DNA of 64,000 nucleotides, taken from positions 62,001 through 126,000 of the forward strand of contig CANMBF010000003.1 of assembly GCA_947496065.1 (NCBI GenBank), written 5' to 3'. Below the pieces are notes generated by a model, which was not told the origin of the DNA, ran no database searches, and saw only the letters and a program-made list of their open reading frames with translations. This document shows, one piece after another, positions 55,326 through 64,000 of the stretch. The position numbers and the translations under genes are program-made. The stretch's first letter is position 1; every line of letters starts with the position of its first letter. This stretch comes from Bacteroidota bacterium. GTDB lineage: Bacteria > Bacteroidota > Bacteroidia > NS11-12g > UBA955.

Positions 55326-55832
55326 ATGATGACATATCAAGCGTCTAAAGACAACACTGTAAAAATTGTTACTTTACTTGTAATTGTTTTGTTTGCATTT
55401 ATCGCACAACAAAATTTACGTGATCTAATTACAGCAACAGATTTAACAACGGTTATAATTAACTGTGCTGTTATATTATTTTTAATTGTTATAATCCTTG
55501 TTTGTTATTTACTTAGTCCGCGTTTATATCAACTTGATGAAGCAACATTAACGATTAATAAAACAGTAAAGTCGAGACAGATACTTTTGAGTGAAATTTC
55601 AGATGTTAAATCAATCACAAAAGAAGATTTAAAGGGCACCTATAGAACCTTTGGTGTTGGTGGTTTATTCGGTTACTATGGCAAGTTTCGCAACCATCAG
55701 TTAGGTGCCATGACTTGGTATGCCACACAAAATAAAAACCATATGCTTTTAGTCTTAAGGTCGGGCGAAAAAATTGTTTTGACACCTGATGATATGCAGC
55801 TTGAAAATGTGTTAAAGAATAAAATGGTTTAA
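55326..55832 (+). CDS. Membrane protein with bacterial PH-like domain
   Basis: A 168-residue protein with two membrane helices (about 12-30 and 42-65), then a PH-like beta domain (about 70-165: YQLDEATLTINKTVKSRQIL, then ISDVKSITKEDLKGTYRTFG, YGKFRN and LVLRSGEKIVLTPDD). The layout matches YdbT/bPH proteins, which have no known enzyme activity. It is convergent with the membrane glycosyltransferase, nine bases apart. Confidence 0.72.
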   Translation: MMTYQASKDNTVKIVTLLVIVLFAFIAQQNLRDLITATDLTTVIINCAVILFLIVIILVCYLLSPRLYQLDEATLTINKTVKSRQILLSEISDVKSITKEDLKGTYRTFGVGGLFGYYGKFRNHQLGAMTWYATQNKNHMLLVLRSGEKIVLTPDDMQLENVLKNKMV

Positions 55833-55841
55833 CATTTCCAC

Positions 55842-57287
55842 TTACTTATTTACCTTTTCAAAGATTCTAATATCATAGATAGTAGGGTAGTCTGTTGGTC
55901 TTTCAAAACCATTAATGCTATGAATTAATCGGTAATTTGGATTTTTCATTAACCATTCAAGTGGCATATTGCCTTCGCGTGCGCTGTAGAAGCCGTCCCA
56001 AACCACAATCACACCTTTTTCAGCCCAATCGTCAGGCTTGTTGATACTCCATATATAATAGCTAGATTGTGGGTCGTATGGGTCTTTGTTCATCAGTACA
56101 TTTAAGGCAGGTAGCTGATGGATGATGGTTCTTGTTAATAAATTATTTTGTTGGAGCCAAGTACTTGCCGATTCAAAATTGGTCAAGCTAATATCTTTTT
56201 TAACGCTTGACTCCTTGGGGTGATAAGGTTTTGCGTAATGGTTTTCTTTATAACCAACATGTAAAACTGCAATTGTAATAATGGCACTTAAAACCACGGC
56301 TTTAAATTTAAAAGTGGGCAACGCTTCATAAATGTAATTAAACCCATAAACCCCCATAATTGCTAAACATGGAGCAATCACAGCCATAACTCTTACTAGG
56401 CCATGACTACCTAAAATACCGAAGTAATAAATTGTTGTATGGGCCATCAAATAAAACCAGAAAATTAAGAGTGTAAGTGCCAAATCCGGGTACCTCTGAA
56501 GGGTCGCTTTTCTTCTTAATCCAATAATAAATATGAGATGCGCTGTAAGTGTTAAAATGAGTAACGGCAAGCCAAATAATGCCCGGGCTTGTTTAATATA
56601 ATAAAGTAATTCTCCTGTGCCAGGATCAAATTGTCCTTCCTGTTCAAATTTTAAATAAGGATTCTCTGTAATGATCCAAAAAGGTTTGCCTGTTACTGCA
56701 AATCCTGCAACGTTCATGATAACACTGCCAATCAAAAGCCAAAAAAGTAATTTATATTGTCGATGGTAAAGTATAATTAGGAAAATAGCTCCACAAATTA
56801 CAAAGCCTTCGGTGCGCACGAAAGGTAAAATTGAAGCCAAAGCTACTGCCGATTTGAAGTGTTTGCAAAACCATAAATAAAAAAACAAACTTAGCAATAA
56901 AACATTTAAAGGTTCGGTTAAACAAGAAATGGTATTACCAAACATAATAGGACAAAAAGCTAAAAAAGGAATGGCTAACCAAGCGTTTTTTATTTGATTT
57001 TTTTGCAAAGCTAAACTAATTAACAAGCCGCTGATGAGTGAACAAAAAATATTGAAAATGATCATGGCATCCATGCCCGCTTGGCACACAAAAACGGTAA
57101 ACCATGTAAACACAGGTTTGTTCCATTGGTCGAGCAAAAGTTCAGGATATTTTAACGCATATTTGGAAATTAAGAAATGTTGCCAACTGTCTTGGCCCCC
57201 TTCGATGCCTTGACGCTGTAAAAATAAAAATATTAAAAGTGCCGCAACAAAAGCGAATGCAAAACCAATTGTTTTGTTTTGAGCCAT
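55842..57287 (-). CDS. GT-C-type multi-pass membrane glycosyltransferase
   Basis: A 481-residue protein with about ten to eleven membrane helices and a soluble C-terminal domain. The first outer loop has GGQDSWQHF, with the acidic/His character of GT-C lipid-linked sugar transferases, and EPLNVLLLSLFFYLW and RTEGFVICG are typical of the DUF2029/ArnT-like group. The C-terminal domain (NNLLTRTIIHQLPALNVLMN, then VIVVWDGFYSA) faces the periplasm. The donor and acceptor are unknown. An exported-protein gene lies six bases upstream in a likely operon. Confidence 0.7.
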   Translation of the reverse strand: MAQNKTIGFAFAFVAALLIFLFLQRQGIEGGQDSWQHFLISKYALKYPELLLDQWNKPVFTWFTVFVCQAGMDAMIIFNIFCSLISGLLISLALQKNQIKNAWLAIPFLAFCPIMFGNTISCLTEPLNVLLLSLFFYLWFCKHFKSAVALASILPFVRTEGFVICGAIFLIILYHRQYKLLFWLLIGSVIMNVAGFAVTGKPFWIITENPYLKFEQEGQFDPGTGELLYYIKQARALFGLPLLILTLTAHLIFIIGLRRKATLQRYPDLALTLLIFWFYLMAHTTIYYFGILGSHGLVRVMAVIAPCLAIMGVYGFNYIYEALPTFKFKAVVLSAIITIAVLHVGYKENHYAKPYHPKESSVKKDISLTNFESASTWLQQNNLLTRTIIHQLPALNVLMNKDPYDPQSSYYIWSINKPDDWAEKGVIVVWDGFYSAREGNMPLEWLMKNPNYRLIHSINGFERPTDYPTIYDIRIFEKVNK

Positions 57288-57293
57288 GCGTTG

Positions 57294-58211
57294 TTAATTG
57301 ACACTTACTAGACGGTAGCAACGGTCCAATCCTTGCTTATCATTACCAAGATATACTGTATGGGTGGTGTTGTATTGCATGATGTAATTATTAATGCTTC
57401 CGAATTGATATTGGTAAGCATCGGTAATATAAATGTAAGGGGCGCCTTCGTCAAACTGTTCAGGGCGCGCAGAATTTATAAAAGCATAATAGTCTTCCTG
57501 CAATGTTTCGTTGTCCTCATAATTGGTTTTAATCTCTCCATTAAAAAAAACGGAGTTTCTAATTTTAGTATCTTTAAAAGCTCTGAATGTGCCAGATTTC
57601 ATAAGATTCTGTCTGCCAAATGGATTGATGATTTCTTTAGCAATGGTATAATCAGTTTCCAATGAATAGGTTTTGCCATATAGGTCGGTCAAGTCTAATA
57701 CACGTGGAAGAACTGTTTTTTCTACATTTTCTTGGCTGTGATAGTAAACATAATAGTATTTCAATGTATTGGAATCAAGCAAATTGTTCTTGTATTCAAC
57801 TTTTAAATTATTAATCAGGATTTTCGCAAAATCCTCCCAATTCGATAATTCAATAAACTCACCTTTGTTGTCAAAAACCAATTGATAGGTTTCGGTTTGT
57901 AATAAATCTGGCACATTCATTACATCCTTAGTTGGAATGCCATTGTAATAACCTTTGGCATAATTAAGATTAATTAAGGTGCTGCTATCCGTCTTGTCAG
58001 TAACATTGAAAATAATGTAACTGGTGTCATATTGGATGTATAGAAACTGCCCGTAAGGATTTTGTTTATACTTTGTTTCCGCTAATTGGTAGACATATTT
58101 TTCGCCTTTTTCCCATTTAGGAATAAAGTCAAAATGGCCTTCGCTTTGCCCCAATAGGCTGCTACACGCGAAAAGACAAGTCCCAATTAAACCTTGTTTT
58201 AAACAGTTCAT
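57294..58211 (-). CDS. Exported protein, unknown function
   Basis: A 305-residue protein from ATG 58211 (an upstream ATG at 58226 gives five more residues). Signal peptide with FACSSLLGQ. The mature part is beta-rich (FIPKWEKGEKYVYQLAETKY, then YIIFNVTDKTDSSTLINLNY and VLPRVLDLTDLYGKTYSLE). It resembles exported Bacteroidota proteins with no assigned role. It is immediately upstream of the membrane glycosyltransferase gene. Confidence 0.6.
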   Translation of the reverse strand: MNCLKQGLIGTCLFACSSLLGQSEGHFDFIPKWEKGEKYVYQLAETKYKQNPYGQFLYIQYDTSYIIFNVTDKTDSSTLINLNYAKGYYNGIPTKDVMNVPDLLQTETYQLVFDNKGEFIELSNWEDFAKILINNLKVEYKNNLLDSNTLKYYYVYYHSQENVEKTVLPRVLDLTDLYGKTYSLETDYTIAKEIINPFGRQNLMKSGTFRAFKDTKIRNSVFFNGEIKTNYEDNETLQEDYYAFINSARPEQFDEGAPYIYITDAYQYQFGSINNYIMQYNTTHTVYLGNDKQGLDRCYRLVSVN

Positions 58212-58423
58212 TCTAATGTCAAACATAAAACATTTTTTTAAATATTCAACTAAAAGATTGCTTTGTTTTTGGACGAATTATTAACCTCAAGGATTGGTCT
58301 TTTGTGATTCAATACATAGTCCAATAATAGCAATTTTTAATAAATTAGAATCGGGTCTATTGGGTTGCATATTGACGAACTTTTACAGATTGTTCAAAAT
58401 AAATGCCGAACATTTTATACTAC

Positions 58424-59440
58424 CTATTCTGGTTTATACCCACTGCTTTGCAAAATGCCTTTGGCATTGCGATCGTTCATTAATTCGGGAAGTGTAATAT
58501 CAGGGTTTTCTGCCATGTATTTTCTAACAATCATCCAACCCGTATATCTGCCAAGCATGGCAGGTGCTTCATCGGGCACACCACTTAAAATGGTTTTTGG
58601 ACCTTCGGTAATTAATTTTTCGTATTTTTTACTTTCAGTTTCATAGAGGTATTTTTCTTTTACTAGAAATGCCCATATAGATTTCTCTTCTTTCGTGCAC
58701 CAATCAAATTCAGCCTTGGTCATGCCAATTTTCACTTCATCGGCTACCTTTGGAACAGTGGCATCTAAAAAATACAAAAGTTTGCCATAGTAAATCATCT
58801 CATCTGCAAGGCTAGTGCGCAGGTTGGTGCCCGCAAACATGTCGTTAGCATGTGCCATCATATGATTGGTGACAATGGTTTGTGGGGTCAGTATTTTACG
58901 CCAGTATTTTTCAATGTTAACATAGTCATATATTTTATAATCGGCCCCCATATGCATGTCCAGTCCAATGCCGATATAACCTTCGCCAACAGGATTTAAA
59001 TAAAAGCTAAAATTACTTGTAAATGTAACGATGCTTGGGATAGGTTCGTTGGGAAAAAAGTATTTAAAGTGTTTGTAAGCTTCCGTTAATTCTTGCTCAT
59101 AAGGTGCAAAGTTCTGATACTTTTCTTTTACTTGTTGATACACCTTTTGCATGTTGGCATTGGTTTTCATTTGCATCAATTGATTAAAGGCGGTTATACT
59201 ATCGCCAGGTATACTTATTATCCCTTGGGTGTAATCGTCGATAAAATAACCATATTTCTTCTTAGCTGTAGCATAATCAACAATTTTGTTTTCAAACAAG
59301 TCGGTTTCAAAATGTTTGATATCAAGTTTTACCTCAATATTTGAAACATTCACGTCGCGGCGATTTTCGCTACATCCACTAACGAATAGCATGATAAATA
59401 ATGCAAATGAATTAGTGATAAATATAAATTTTTTAGTCAT
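58424..59440 (-). CDS. gldB: Gliding motility lipoprotein GldB
   Basis: A 338-residue lipoprotein (lipobox VSGC, Cys23). The GldB family blocks are clear: LDIKHFETDLFENKIVDYA, FSFYLNPVGEGYIGIGLDMH, TIVTNHMMAHANDMFAGTNL and MLGRYTGWMIVRKYM. GldB is needed for gliding in flavobacteria. Its neighbours here are a PorT-like barrel (divergent) and nadE, a pairing also seen around gld genes. gldC is not in the window. Confidence 0.93.
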   Translation of the reverse strand: MTKKFIFITNSFALFIMLFVSGCSENRRDVNVSNIEVKLDIKHFETDLFENKIVDYATAKKKYGYFIDDYTQGIISIPGDSITAFNQLMQMKTNANMQKVYQQVKEKYQNFAPYEQELTEAYKHFKYFFPNEPIPSIVTFTSNFSFYLNPVGEGYIGIGLDMHMGADYKIYDYVNIEKYWRKILTPQTIVTNHMMAHANDMFAGTNLRTSLADEMIYYGKLLYFLDATVPKVADEVKIGMTKAEFDWCTKEEKSIWAFLVKEKYLYETESKKYEKLITEGPKTILSGVPDEAPAMLGRYTGWMIVRKYMAENPDITLPELMNDRNAKGILQSSGYKPE

Positions 59441-59466
59441 TTTTGTGCAAATTAAATAATAATATC

Positions 59467-60201
59467 ATGAATAGAACGATTAAATCAACTTTTTTATTAT
59501 CGCTTTTGACTTTTTTTGTTTTAAACGCCAAGGCACAAGACGATAGAGATTTTCGCGTAGGATTTAAAATAATTCCTGGTATTGATTGGACAAAAGCCGT
59601 TACCTCTAATGTTGTTAAGAATGGCTCAGGTATAGGATTTTCATTTGGTGTGATGGCCGATATAAAATTAGATGATAATTATTTTTTTACGCCCGAGATT
59701 AATATCACTTCGATGTCTAATAGAATGAAGATGAAAGATGATTCTATATTTTCATTGACAACACCTGCAAGTAATTATAAAAATGTAACTTACAAATACA
59801 GTTTAAAATACATTGAAATCCCATTGACTTTTAAATTCAGAACCAACGAAAACAACGGTATGCGCTATTGGGGTCAGATTGGAATAGCACCAGGTATTTT
59901 AATAGGGAATCAAGTCACCACATCTGCCAAAGGGGTTGGAAATTCAGATTTTCCAATTAATGAGAAGTACATTCCCAATGCGAGCGACAATGATAAATAT
60001 GACTTGAATACACACCAAGATAATATCAATGCGTTGCGTGCTTCAATGATTTTAGGTTTAGGCATCGAATACAATTTGAGTGGTAACACAAGTTTTTATG
60101 CAGGACTAAGATTCAATAATGGATTTAGTGATATCTTAAATGATAAAAAGTCGAAAATGATTAACAATGTTATGGGTTTAGAGTTGGGTTTTTTCTTTTA
60201 A
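59467..60201 (+). CDS. PorT-like outer-membrane beta-barrel protein
   Basis: A 244-residue protein from ATG 59467 (a TTG at 59443 is rejected). Signal peptide 1-22 (ending AKAQ). The mature part is a predicted barrel: FRVGFKIIPGIDWTKAVTSN, FSFGVMADIKLDDNYFFTPE, LKYIEIPLTFKFRTNENN and YNLSGNTSFYAGLRFNNGFS, with a terminal Phe. This fits the PorT/SprT family, a T9SS component; divergence from gldB supports it, but the match is by pattern only. Confidence 0.75.
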   Translation: MNRTIKSTFLLSLLTFFVLNAKAQDDRDFRVGFKIIPGIDWTKAVTSNVVKNGSGIGFSFGVMADIKLDDNYFFTPEINITSMSNRMKMKDDSIFSLTTPASNYKNVTYKYSLKYIEIPLTFKFRTNENNGMRYWGQIGIAPGILIGNQVTTSAKGVGNSDFPINEKYIPNASDNDKYDLNTHQDNINALRASMILGLGIEYNLSGNTSFYAGLRFNNGFSDILNDKKSKMINNVMGLELGFFF

Positions 60202-60222
60202 ACCACGTTCTTTGTAGGGCGT

Positions 60223-61851
60223 ATGAAAATCGCTCTTGCCCAACTTAATTATACAATCGGTGATTTTGCAGGTAACACTGCTAAAATTATTAAGGCTATA
60301 GAACAAGCCCGTGACAATGATGCTGGCTTGATTGTTTTTAGTGAATTGGCTGTTTGTGGTTACCCTCCGGATGATTTACTAGATTACCCTCATTTTATTC
60401 AACATTGTAAAGATGCATTGGATGAAATTGCCAAAGCCACCACTGGTATTACGGCCGTTGTTGGTTGCCCTGTTGTGAATACACATGCCAAGGGAAGAAG
60501 GCTCTATAATGCGGCTTGTATTCTAAGTAATGGTGAACTTGTCGATTCAATCTTTAAAACGCTGTTACCAACCTACGATGTGTTTAGCGAAGCCAGGTAT
60601 TTTCAAAGTAATGAGAATTTTAGAACCGTTAATATTAATGGTATAAATACGGCCATTACAATTTGTGAAGATCTGTGGGATGAAATGGATTTCTTTAGTT
60701 ATACCCAAGATCCCTTAAAAAATTTAAGTGCATTTAATCCTCAATTAATCCTTAATATTTCGGCATCACCATTCAACGCAGATAAGGAAAAAACAAGGTA
60801 TGAAATATTGCGAAATCAAGCGGTCAATTTTAAACTCCCATTGGTATATGTAAACCAAGTAGGGGCCCATACAGATTTAATTTTTGATGGTAATTCTTTG
60901 TTTATTAATGCCAATGGTAGCATTGCAAAACAATTAAAATCTTTTGAGGAAGAATTGGCCTATGTTGATTTTAATGATAAACAAAAGAATCTTTATTTGA
61001 AGAAAAGGAACGCATTGAACAAATTGCACAAAGCATTGGTATTTGGCCTTCGCGATTACTTTTCAAAAATGGGATTTACCAAGGCAGTATTGGGTTCTTC
61101 AGGCGGTATCGATTCAGCCGTAGTACAAGCCTTATTAAGCGAAGCCATTGGCGGTGAAAATGTAACTGCTATTTTAATGCCTTCACAATTTAGTAGCGAA
61201 GGAAGCGTGAATGATGCGATAATGCTCTCACAAAATTTAAACAATCCGCATTATATTTTACCAATTAAAAATATTTTTGAATGTTTTGATGCTGCATTGG
61301 AACCTCTATTTAAAGATTCGCCATTTAATGTGGCCGAAGAAAATATCCAAGCCCGCAGCCGTGCTGTTTTGCTAATGGCTTATAGCAATAAGTTTGGTGC
61401 TATTCTTGTCAATACAAGCAACAAAAGCGAAATGTCTGTAGGCTATACAACATTATATGGCGATATGTGCGGAAGCATTAGTGTAATAGGAGATGTTTAT
61501 AAAACAGATGTTTTTGCATTGGCCGATAGAATTAATATTAAAGAAATTTTGATTCCAACCACTATTCTCCGAAAGGCGCCAAGTGCCGAATTGCGGCCCG
61601 ACCAAAAGGACAGTGATAGTTTGCCACCCTACGAAATATTGGATGCAATTTTAAAAGCCTATATAGAGGAACAATTAAGTGTCAATGAAATTGTGGCGAG
61701 TGGTTTTGAAAGGGAGACAGTTGAGCGCAGTATTAAAATGGTAAACAACAATGAATACAAGCGTTTTCAGGCGCCGCCAATCCTCCGTGTATCAAGCAAG
61801 GCATATGGTCGCGGCCGGGTGATTCCATTGGTTGCTAAATTCAAAAATTAG
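60223..61851 (+). CDS. nadE: Glutamine-dependent NAD+ synthetase
   Basis: A 542-residue two-domain enzyme that makes NAD+ from deamido-NAD+. The N-terminal amidase domain has the nitrilase triad E41, K112 and C148 (ITICEDLWDE). The synthetase domain has the PP-loop LGSSGGIDSAVV near 289-300, then SNKSEMSVGYTTLYGDMCG and APSAELRPDQKDSDSLPPYE. The length is that of the bacterial glutamine-using form. The downstream gene begins five bases after the stop. Confidence 0.95.
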   Translation: MKIALAQLNYTIGDFAGNTAKIIKAIEQARDNDAGLIVFSELAVCGYPPDDLLDYPHFIQHCKDALDEIAKATTGITAVVGCPVVNTHAKGRRLYNAACILSNGELVDSIFKTLLPTYDVFSEARYFQSNENFRTVNINGINTAITICEDLWDEMDFFSYTQDPLKNLSAFNPQLILNISASPFNADKEKTRYEILRNQAVNFKLPLVYVNQVGAHTDLIFDGNSLFINANGSIAKQLKSFEEELAYVDFNDKQKNLYLKKRNALNKLHKALVFGLRDYFSKMGFTKAVLGSSGGIDSAVVQALLSEAIGGENVTAILMPSQFSSEGSVNDAIMLSQNLNNPHYILPIKNIFECFDAALEPLFKDSPFNVAEENIQARSRAVLLMAYSNKFGAILVNTSNKSEMSVGYTTLYGDMCGSISVIGDVYKTDVFALADRINIKEILIPTTILRKAPSAELRPDQKDSDSLPPYEILDAILKAYIEEQLSVNEIVASGFERETVERSIKMVNNNEYKRFQAPPILRVSSKAYGRGRVIPLVAKFKN

Positions 61852-61855
61852 GGTT

Positions 61856-62380
61856 GTGATTGTAATTTCTTCTGGTCTATCACTTAAACATTTCTTCGGA
61901 ACTGCACTATTGGTATTGATGTTTCAAGCCAATTTGATAAGCGCTCAAAAGGCCATAAGTACTGCTGATTATGATTTTTATATTAACGATACACTTAGGC
62001 TTGACCCTTCACAAATTAAGTTGGTTGATACTCTTTCAACTGCTACTAGAAGAACACTTTTGCCTAAATCAAAAACAGAAGGCAAGGTGGTGTATTATTT
62101 TATCAATGGCAACAAATGCACACAAGGTCTAATTAAAAATAAAAATAAGGAAGGTGAATGGTTGACTTATTTTGACAGTGGAGTGTTGTCGAGTAAAATA
62201 AAATATAGCTTGAACTTAAAATCGGGGGTTTGTTTCTACTATTATAAAACTGCCCAATTGAATGCTACCGGGCAATATAAAAATGATAAGAAAGAAGGGG
62301 AATGGATCTATTATAATAAAGACAGCTCTGTGAAAACAGTTTTAGTTTTTTTGGCTGGAGAAATTATAGAACAGCGCTGA
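61856..62380 (+). CDS. MORN-repeat-variant exported protein
   Basis: A 174-residue protein from GTG 61856, five bases after nadE. A signal or anchor segment (about 8-29, ending LISAQ) is followed by a linker and three MORN-variant repeats of the type GxWxxYxxxGxLxxxGxYKNGxxEG (GEWLTYFDSGVLSSKIKYSL, GVCFYYYKTAQLNATGQYKN, KEGEWIYYNKDSSVKTVLVF). Such repeats occur in YwqK-like and many Bacteroidota exported proteins; no function is known. Confidence 0.7.
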   Translation: MIVISSGLSLKHFFGTALLVLMFQANLISAQKAISTADYDFYINDTLRLDPSQIKLVDTLSTATRRTLLPKSKTEGKVVYYFINGNKCTQGLIKNKNKEGEWLTYFDSGVLSSKIKYSLNLKSGVCFYYYKTAQLNATGQYKNDKKEGEWIYYNKDSSVKTVLVFLAGEIIEQR

Positions 62381-62409
62381 TTAATTCCACTCAGCCTGAA
62401 CCTGCGAAA

Positions 62410-62670
62410 TTGACTCAAACAGCAGCTGTTGAAACCCCCGTGATTGACTTAAAAAACGACAGAAAAGGATTGCCTGTATATCTGTTCAATGGAACAGGTT
62501 CTGGCTCTATTATCGGATTTTTGGATAATGGCAGCTTCCGTAAGGTTAGACCTCAGGAATATCAGGAGTTGATGGTTCAAAAATATGCTCAAGATTTACT
62601 AGAAAACGAAGACATGTTTAAAGTGTGGCTTCGTGTTCAATACGGCGGCTATTGTGTTGCAGTAAGATAA
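62410..62670 (+). CDS. Small conserved-looking protein, unknown function
   Basis: An 86-residue soluble protein starting at TTG 62410; no ATG is available and the upstream frame stays open into the previous gene, so the start is uncertain. The core (VIDLKNDRKGLPVYLFNGTG, then SIIGFLDNGSFRKVRPQEY and FKVWLRVQYGGYCVAVR) looks folded. No family is recognised. A strong hairpin terminator follows. Confidence 0.5.
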   Translation: MTQTAAVETPVIDLKNDRKGLPVYLFNGTGSGSIIGFLDNGSFRKVRPQEYQELMVQKYAQDLLENEDMFKVWLRVQYGGYCVAVR

Positions 62671-62694
62671 TATCATATTTAACCTTAAAATATT

Positions 62695-62734
62695 CCTGCA
62701 GTTTTTCTTCGGAAAGGCTGCAGGTTTGTTATTT
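62695..62734 (+). terminator. Hairpin terminator with UUCG tetraloop
   Basis: CCTGCAG pairs with CTGCAGG at 62695-62701 and 62718-62724. The inner TTTC/GAAA pairs continue to a C(TTCG)G loop, an unusually stable tetraloop. A T-rich segment follows. It could serve either strand. Confidence 0.75.
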
Positions 62735-62833
62735 GTTGTTCAAAAGGTTCCATAGGTTCAACGTTATTCGTAAATCATTTAAACACAATGACAGATTTAT
62801 ATCGAAATAAAAAGAGAACTTATGAAGCTCAAA

Positions 62834-63502
62834 TTAATCTTTAAGACAACGTACAGACAACCCCGCATTTTTTTTACAATCTCCATGTCTGTTCACTAAA
62901 CCATTGGCATTGATAACGATACGAGACCATGAATAATTAGAATTTCCTTCAGTTTTACTCCACCAAATTCCAGTGAGTCCAATCTTTAAAAATGAACCAC
63001 TATATTTTCTAAAGCCTGCAGGTATTCCTGCAAATCCACTTGAATTGTTTCCATTCCCATTTTTTAAACTATCGTTTTCCCAGCCACTAGTCGTTTTCAT
63101 TTTTGTGCCTGCTTCTTTCTCACCACCTAAAAAATCAGTTAATATTGTCCACTCACCATCACTTGGAATATGAAAGCCCAGTGGTGCCAAACCCCGTGAA
63201 TCAATTACAGCATAATAATTGTACAATTTCCCATAAACAGTATCATTATCCTTATTGTTATTGTAATAACACCATGCACCTGTAGTTAAATTTTCCCAAG
63301 CAGTAGTATCCTGCACCTGAGGTATAGAATCTCCATTTCTGTAATAGCATGTGCTGAGATTATTGACTGTCCAGTTTTGTGTGCCAATTTTAACTGTTGC
63401 TAAATTTGCTGCTTCGGTCTTCTTGTTTGTCAAATTACAAGAGATAATCATTGCTGTTGCGACAAATATCAAAATGCCGATAGTGTATATTTTATTTTTC
63501 AT
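62834..63502 (-). CDS. FISUMP-domain lipoprotein
   Basis: A 222-residue predicted lipoprotein from ATG 63502 (lipobox IISC, Cys22). The FISUMP (Fibrobacter succinogenes major paralogous) domain is clear: VKIGTQNWTVNNLSTCYYRNG, LYNYYAVIDSRGLAPLGFHI, WTILTDFLGGEKEAGTKMK, FAGIPAGFRKYSGSF and SVRCLKD. These domains are small calcium-binding or lectin-like modules on cell surfaces; the ligand is unknown. Confidence 0.88.
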   Translation of the reverse strand: MKNKIYTIGILIFVATAMIISCNLTNKKTEAANLATVKIGTQNWTVNNLSTCYYRNGDSIPQVQDTTAWENLTTGAWCYYNNNKDNDTVYGKLYNYYAVIDSRGLAPLGFHIPSDGEWTILTDFLGGEKEAGTKMKTTSGWENDSLKNGNGNNSSGFAGIPAGFRKYSGSFLKIGLTGIWWSKTEGNSNYSWSRIVINANGLVNRHGDCKKNAGLSVRCLKD

Positions 63503-63592
63503 ATCTATCAAATATATGGTTATTTCTATTGGTTTATTGCATCAGCGTATTTTTTTATGTTTAAATGGTTACATTATATTTAGTAACAACTT

Positions 63593-63626
63593 TTTGAACC
63601 TTTGAACCTTATTGAACCTTTGAAAC
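63593..63626. repeat. Short tandem repeats of TTGAACC
   Basis: Four near-tandem units: TTTGAACC at 63593 and 63601, TTGAACC at 63612 and TTTGAAAC at 63619. They lie in the spacer between the FISUMP gene and the last gene. Confidence 0.7.
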
Positions 63627-63644
63627 AGCTTCTCCTACTTCACC

Positions 63645-63998
63645 TCAAACTTCGCCTCTAACACTAATATTTATAATGGCTTTGGAAGCAATATTGCCAT
63701 CAATAATATGACCATCAATCGTATGGTTCTCCGATAGTATATAATCATTATACCGTTTCTCGCTAATGTCTAGCCAGCACAAGATACCTTTCGCAGCAAT
63801 CGTTACCATCATTGAATAGAGTGCGTTGCCATTCATGATTCGCAAGTCTACTGCAATGTCTCTGTTTTTTATGGTGTCGAGTTGACTGTCAATTAACGCA
63901 TCTAAGTTGTTATTCAATATGCCTAAGGTATCGAGCATCGCCTGGCTAATACCTTCAGTACATAATTCGGGAAGCTGCTCTGTGGCCACTTTTTGCAC
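63645..63998 (-). CDS. Partial gene at window edge, unknown function
   Basis: The visible 117 residues start at a GTG two bases from the window edge and the frame stays open upstream, so this is probably the C-terminal part of a longer protein. It contains LPELCTEGISQAMLDTLGIL, VDLRIMNGNALYSMMVTIAA and LDISEKRYNDYILSENHTI. No family is recognised. After the TGA at 63647-63645 the frame continues for eleven codons (GEVGEAVSKVQ) before the next stop, so a damaged end is possible. Confidence 0.45.
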   Translation of the reverse strand: MQKVATEQLPELCTEGISQAMLDTLGILNNNLDALIDSQLDTIKNRDIAVDLRIMNGNALYSMMVTIAAKGILCWLDISEKRYNDYILSENHTIDGHIIDGNIASKAIINISVRGEV

Positions 63999-64000
63999 CC

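Noticed and set aside
1-64000. Genome-wide recoded stop codon
   Set aside because: TAA, TAG and TGA all end other intact genes in the window, and the internal stops use both TAA and TAG.
1-64000. tRNA, rRNA or mobile elements
   Set aside because: I looked for clover-leaf-like GGTTCRA patterns, rRNA blocks and transposase motifs and found none convincing; the TTGAACC repeats near 63600 are not in a tRNA context.

Overview
The window looks like chromosomal DNA from a member of the Bacteroidota. It is AT-rich, it carries four genes for proteins with type IX secretion (T9SS) sorting tails plus gldB and a PorT-like barrel gene, and many starts are preceded by the Bacteroidota -7 promoter box TAnnTTTG with no obvious Shine-Dalgarno sequence. 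The narrower lineage is not certain; a gliding or T9SS-bearing group outside the classical gut Bacteroides fits best. I see no rRNA, tRNA, CRISPR array, prophage or insertion sequence.

Layout. 1-2251: glycosyltransferase and FAD oxidoreductase. 2266-4175: omega-amidase and a transaminase gene (glutaminase II / methionine salvage chemistry) broken by an in-frame stop. 4322-6207: fatty acid desaturase and a lipoprotein. 6277-10412: sortilin-like Asp-box protein, DUF2007 protein, His-tailed exported protein. 11217-14360: rplU-rpmA-rpsO-pnp. 14629-17208: MscS channel, small acidic protein, murF. 17408-20636: FG-GAP T9SS cargo, FtsB/DivIC-like protein, queD. 20703-28801: heptose epimerase, large NtrY-like membrane kinase and a large exported protein, likely one operon. 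28805-36958, all on the minus strand: metal-efflux operon (small His-containing protein, HME-RND pump, TolC-like protein broken by an in-frame stop, CDF transporter, adaptor, VIT transporter, Rieske protein). 37012-38567: glycosyltransferase and Crp/Fnr regulator. 38740-45711: three adjacent secreted T9SS cargo genes, the last broken by an in-frame stop. 46182-46968: two small unknown genes. 47295-50906: lepA, MFS transporter, outer-membrane protein. 50910-55832: thioesterase, TPR protein, etfB-etfA-nuclease-lipoprotein, class IV aminotransferase, PH-domain protein. 55842-62670: membrane glycosyltransferase, exported protein, gldB, porT-like gene, nadE, two small genes. 62834-63998: FISUMP lipoprotein and a partial gene.

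Main surprises. Three otherwise intact genes each carry one in-frame stop while the same frame continues with family-typical sequence to a stop that meshes exactly with the next gene. A fourth gene (the membrane kinase) appears to have lost its ATG (ATA at 21672). These are recent pseudogenes, base-call errors in the source assembly, or readthrough sites; the sequence alone cannot decide. A second theme is promoter -7 boxes lying 2-7 bases from start codons, which predicts leaderless mRNAs. The metal operon, mixing an HME-RND pump with CDF, VIT and Rieske proteins, is the most system-like accessory unit. Nothing here is provably a new system.
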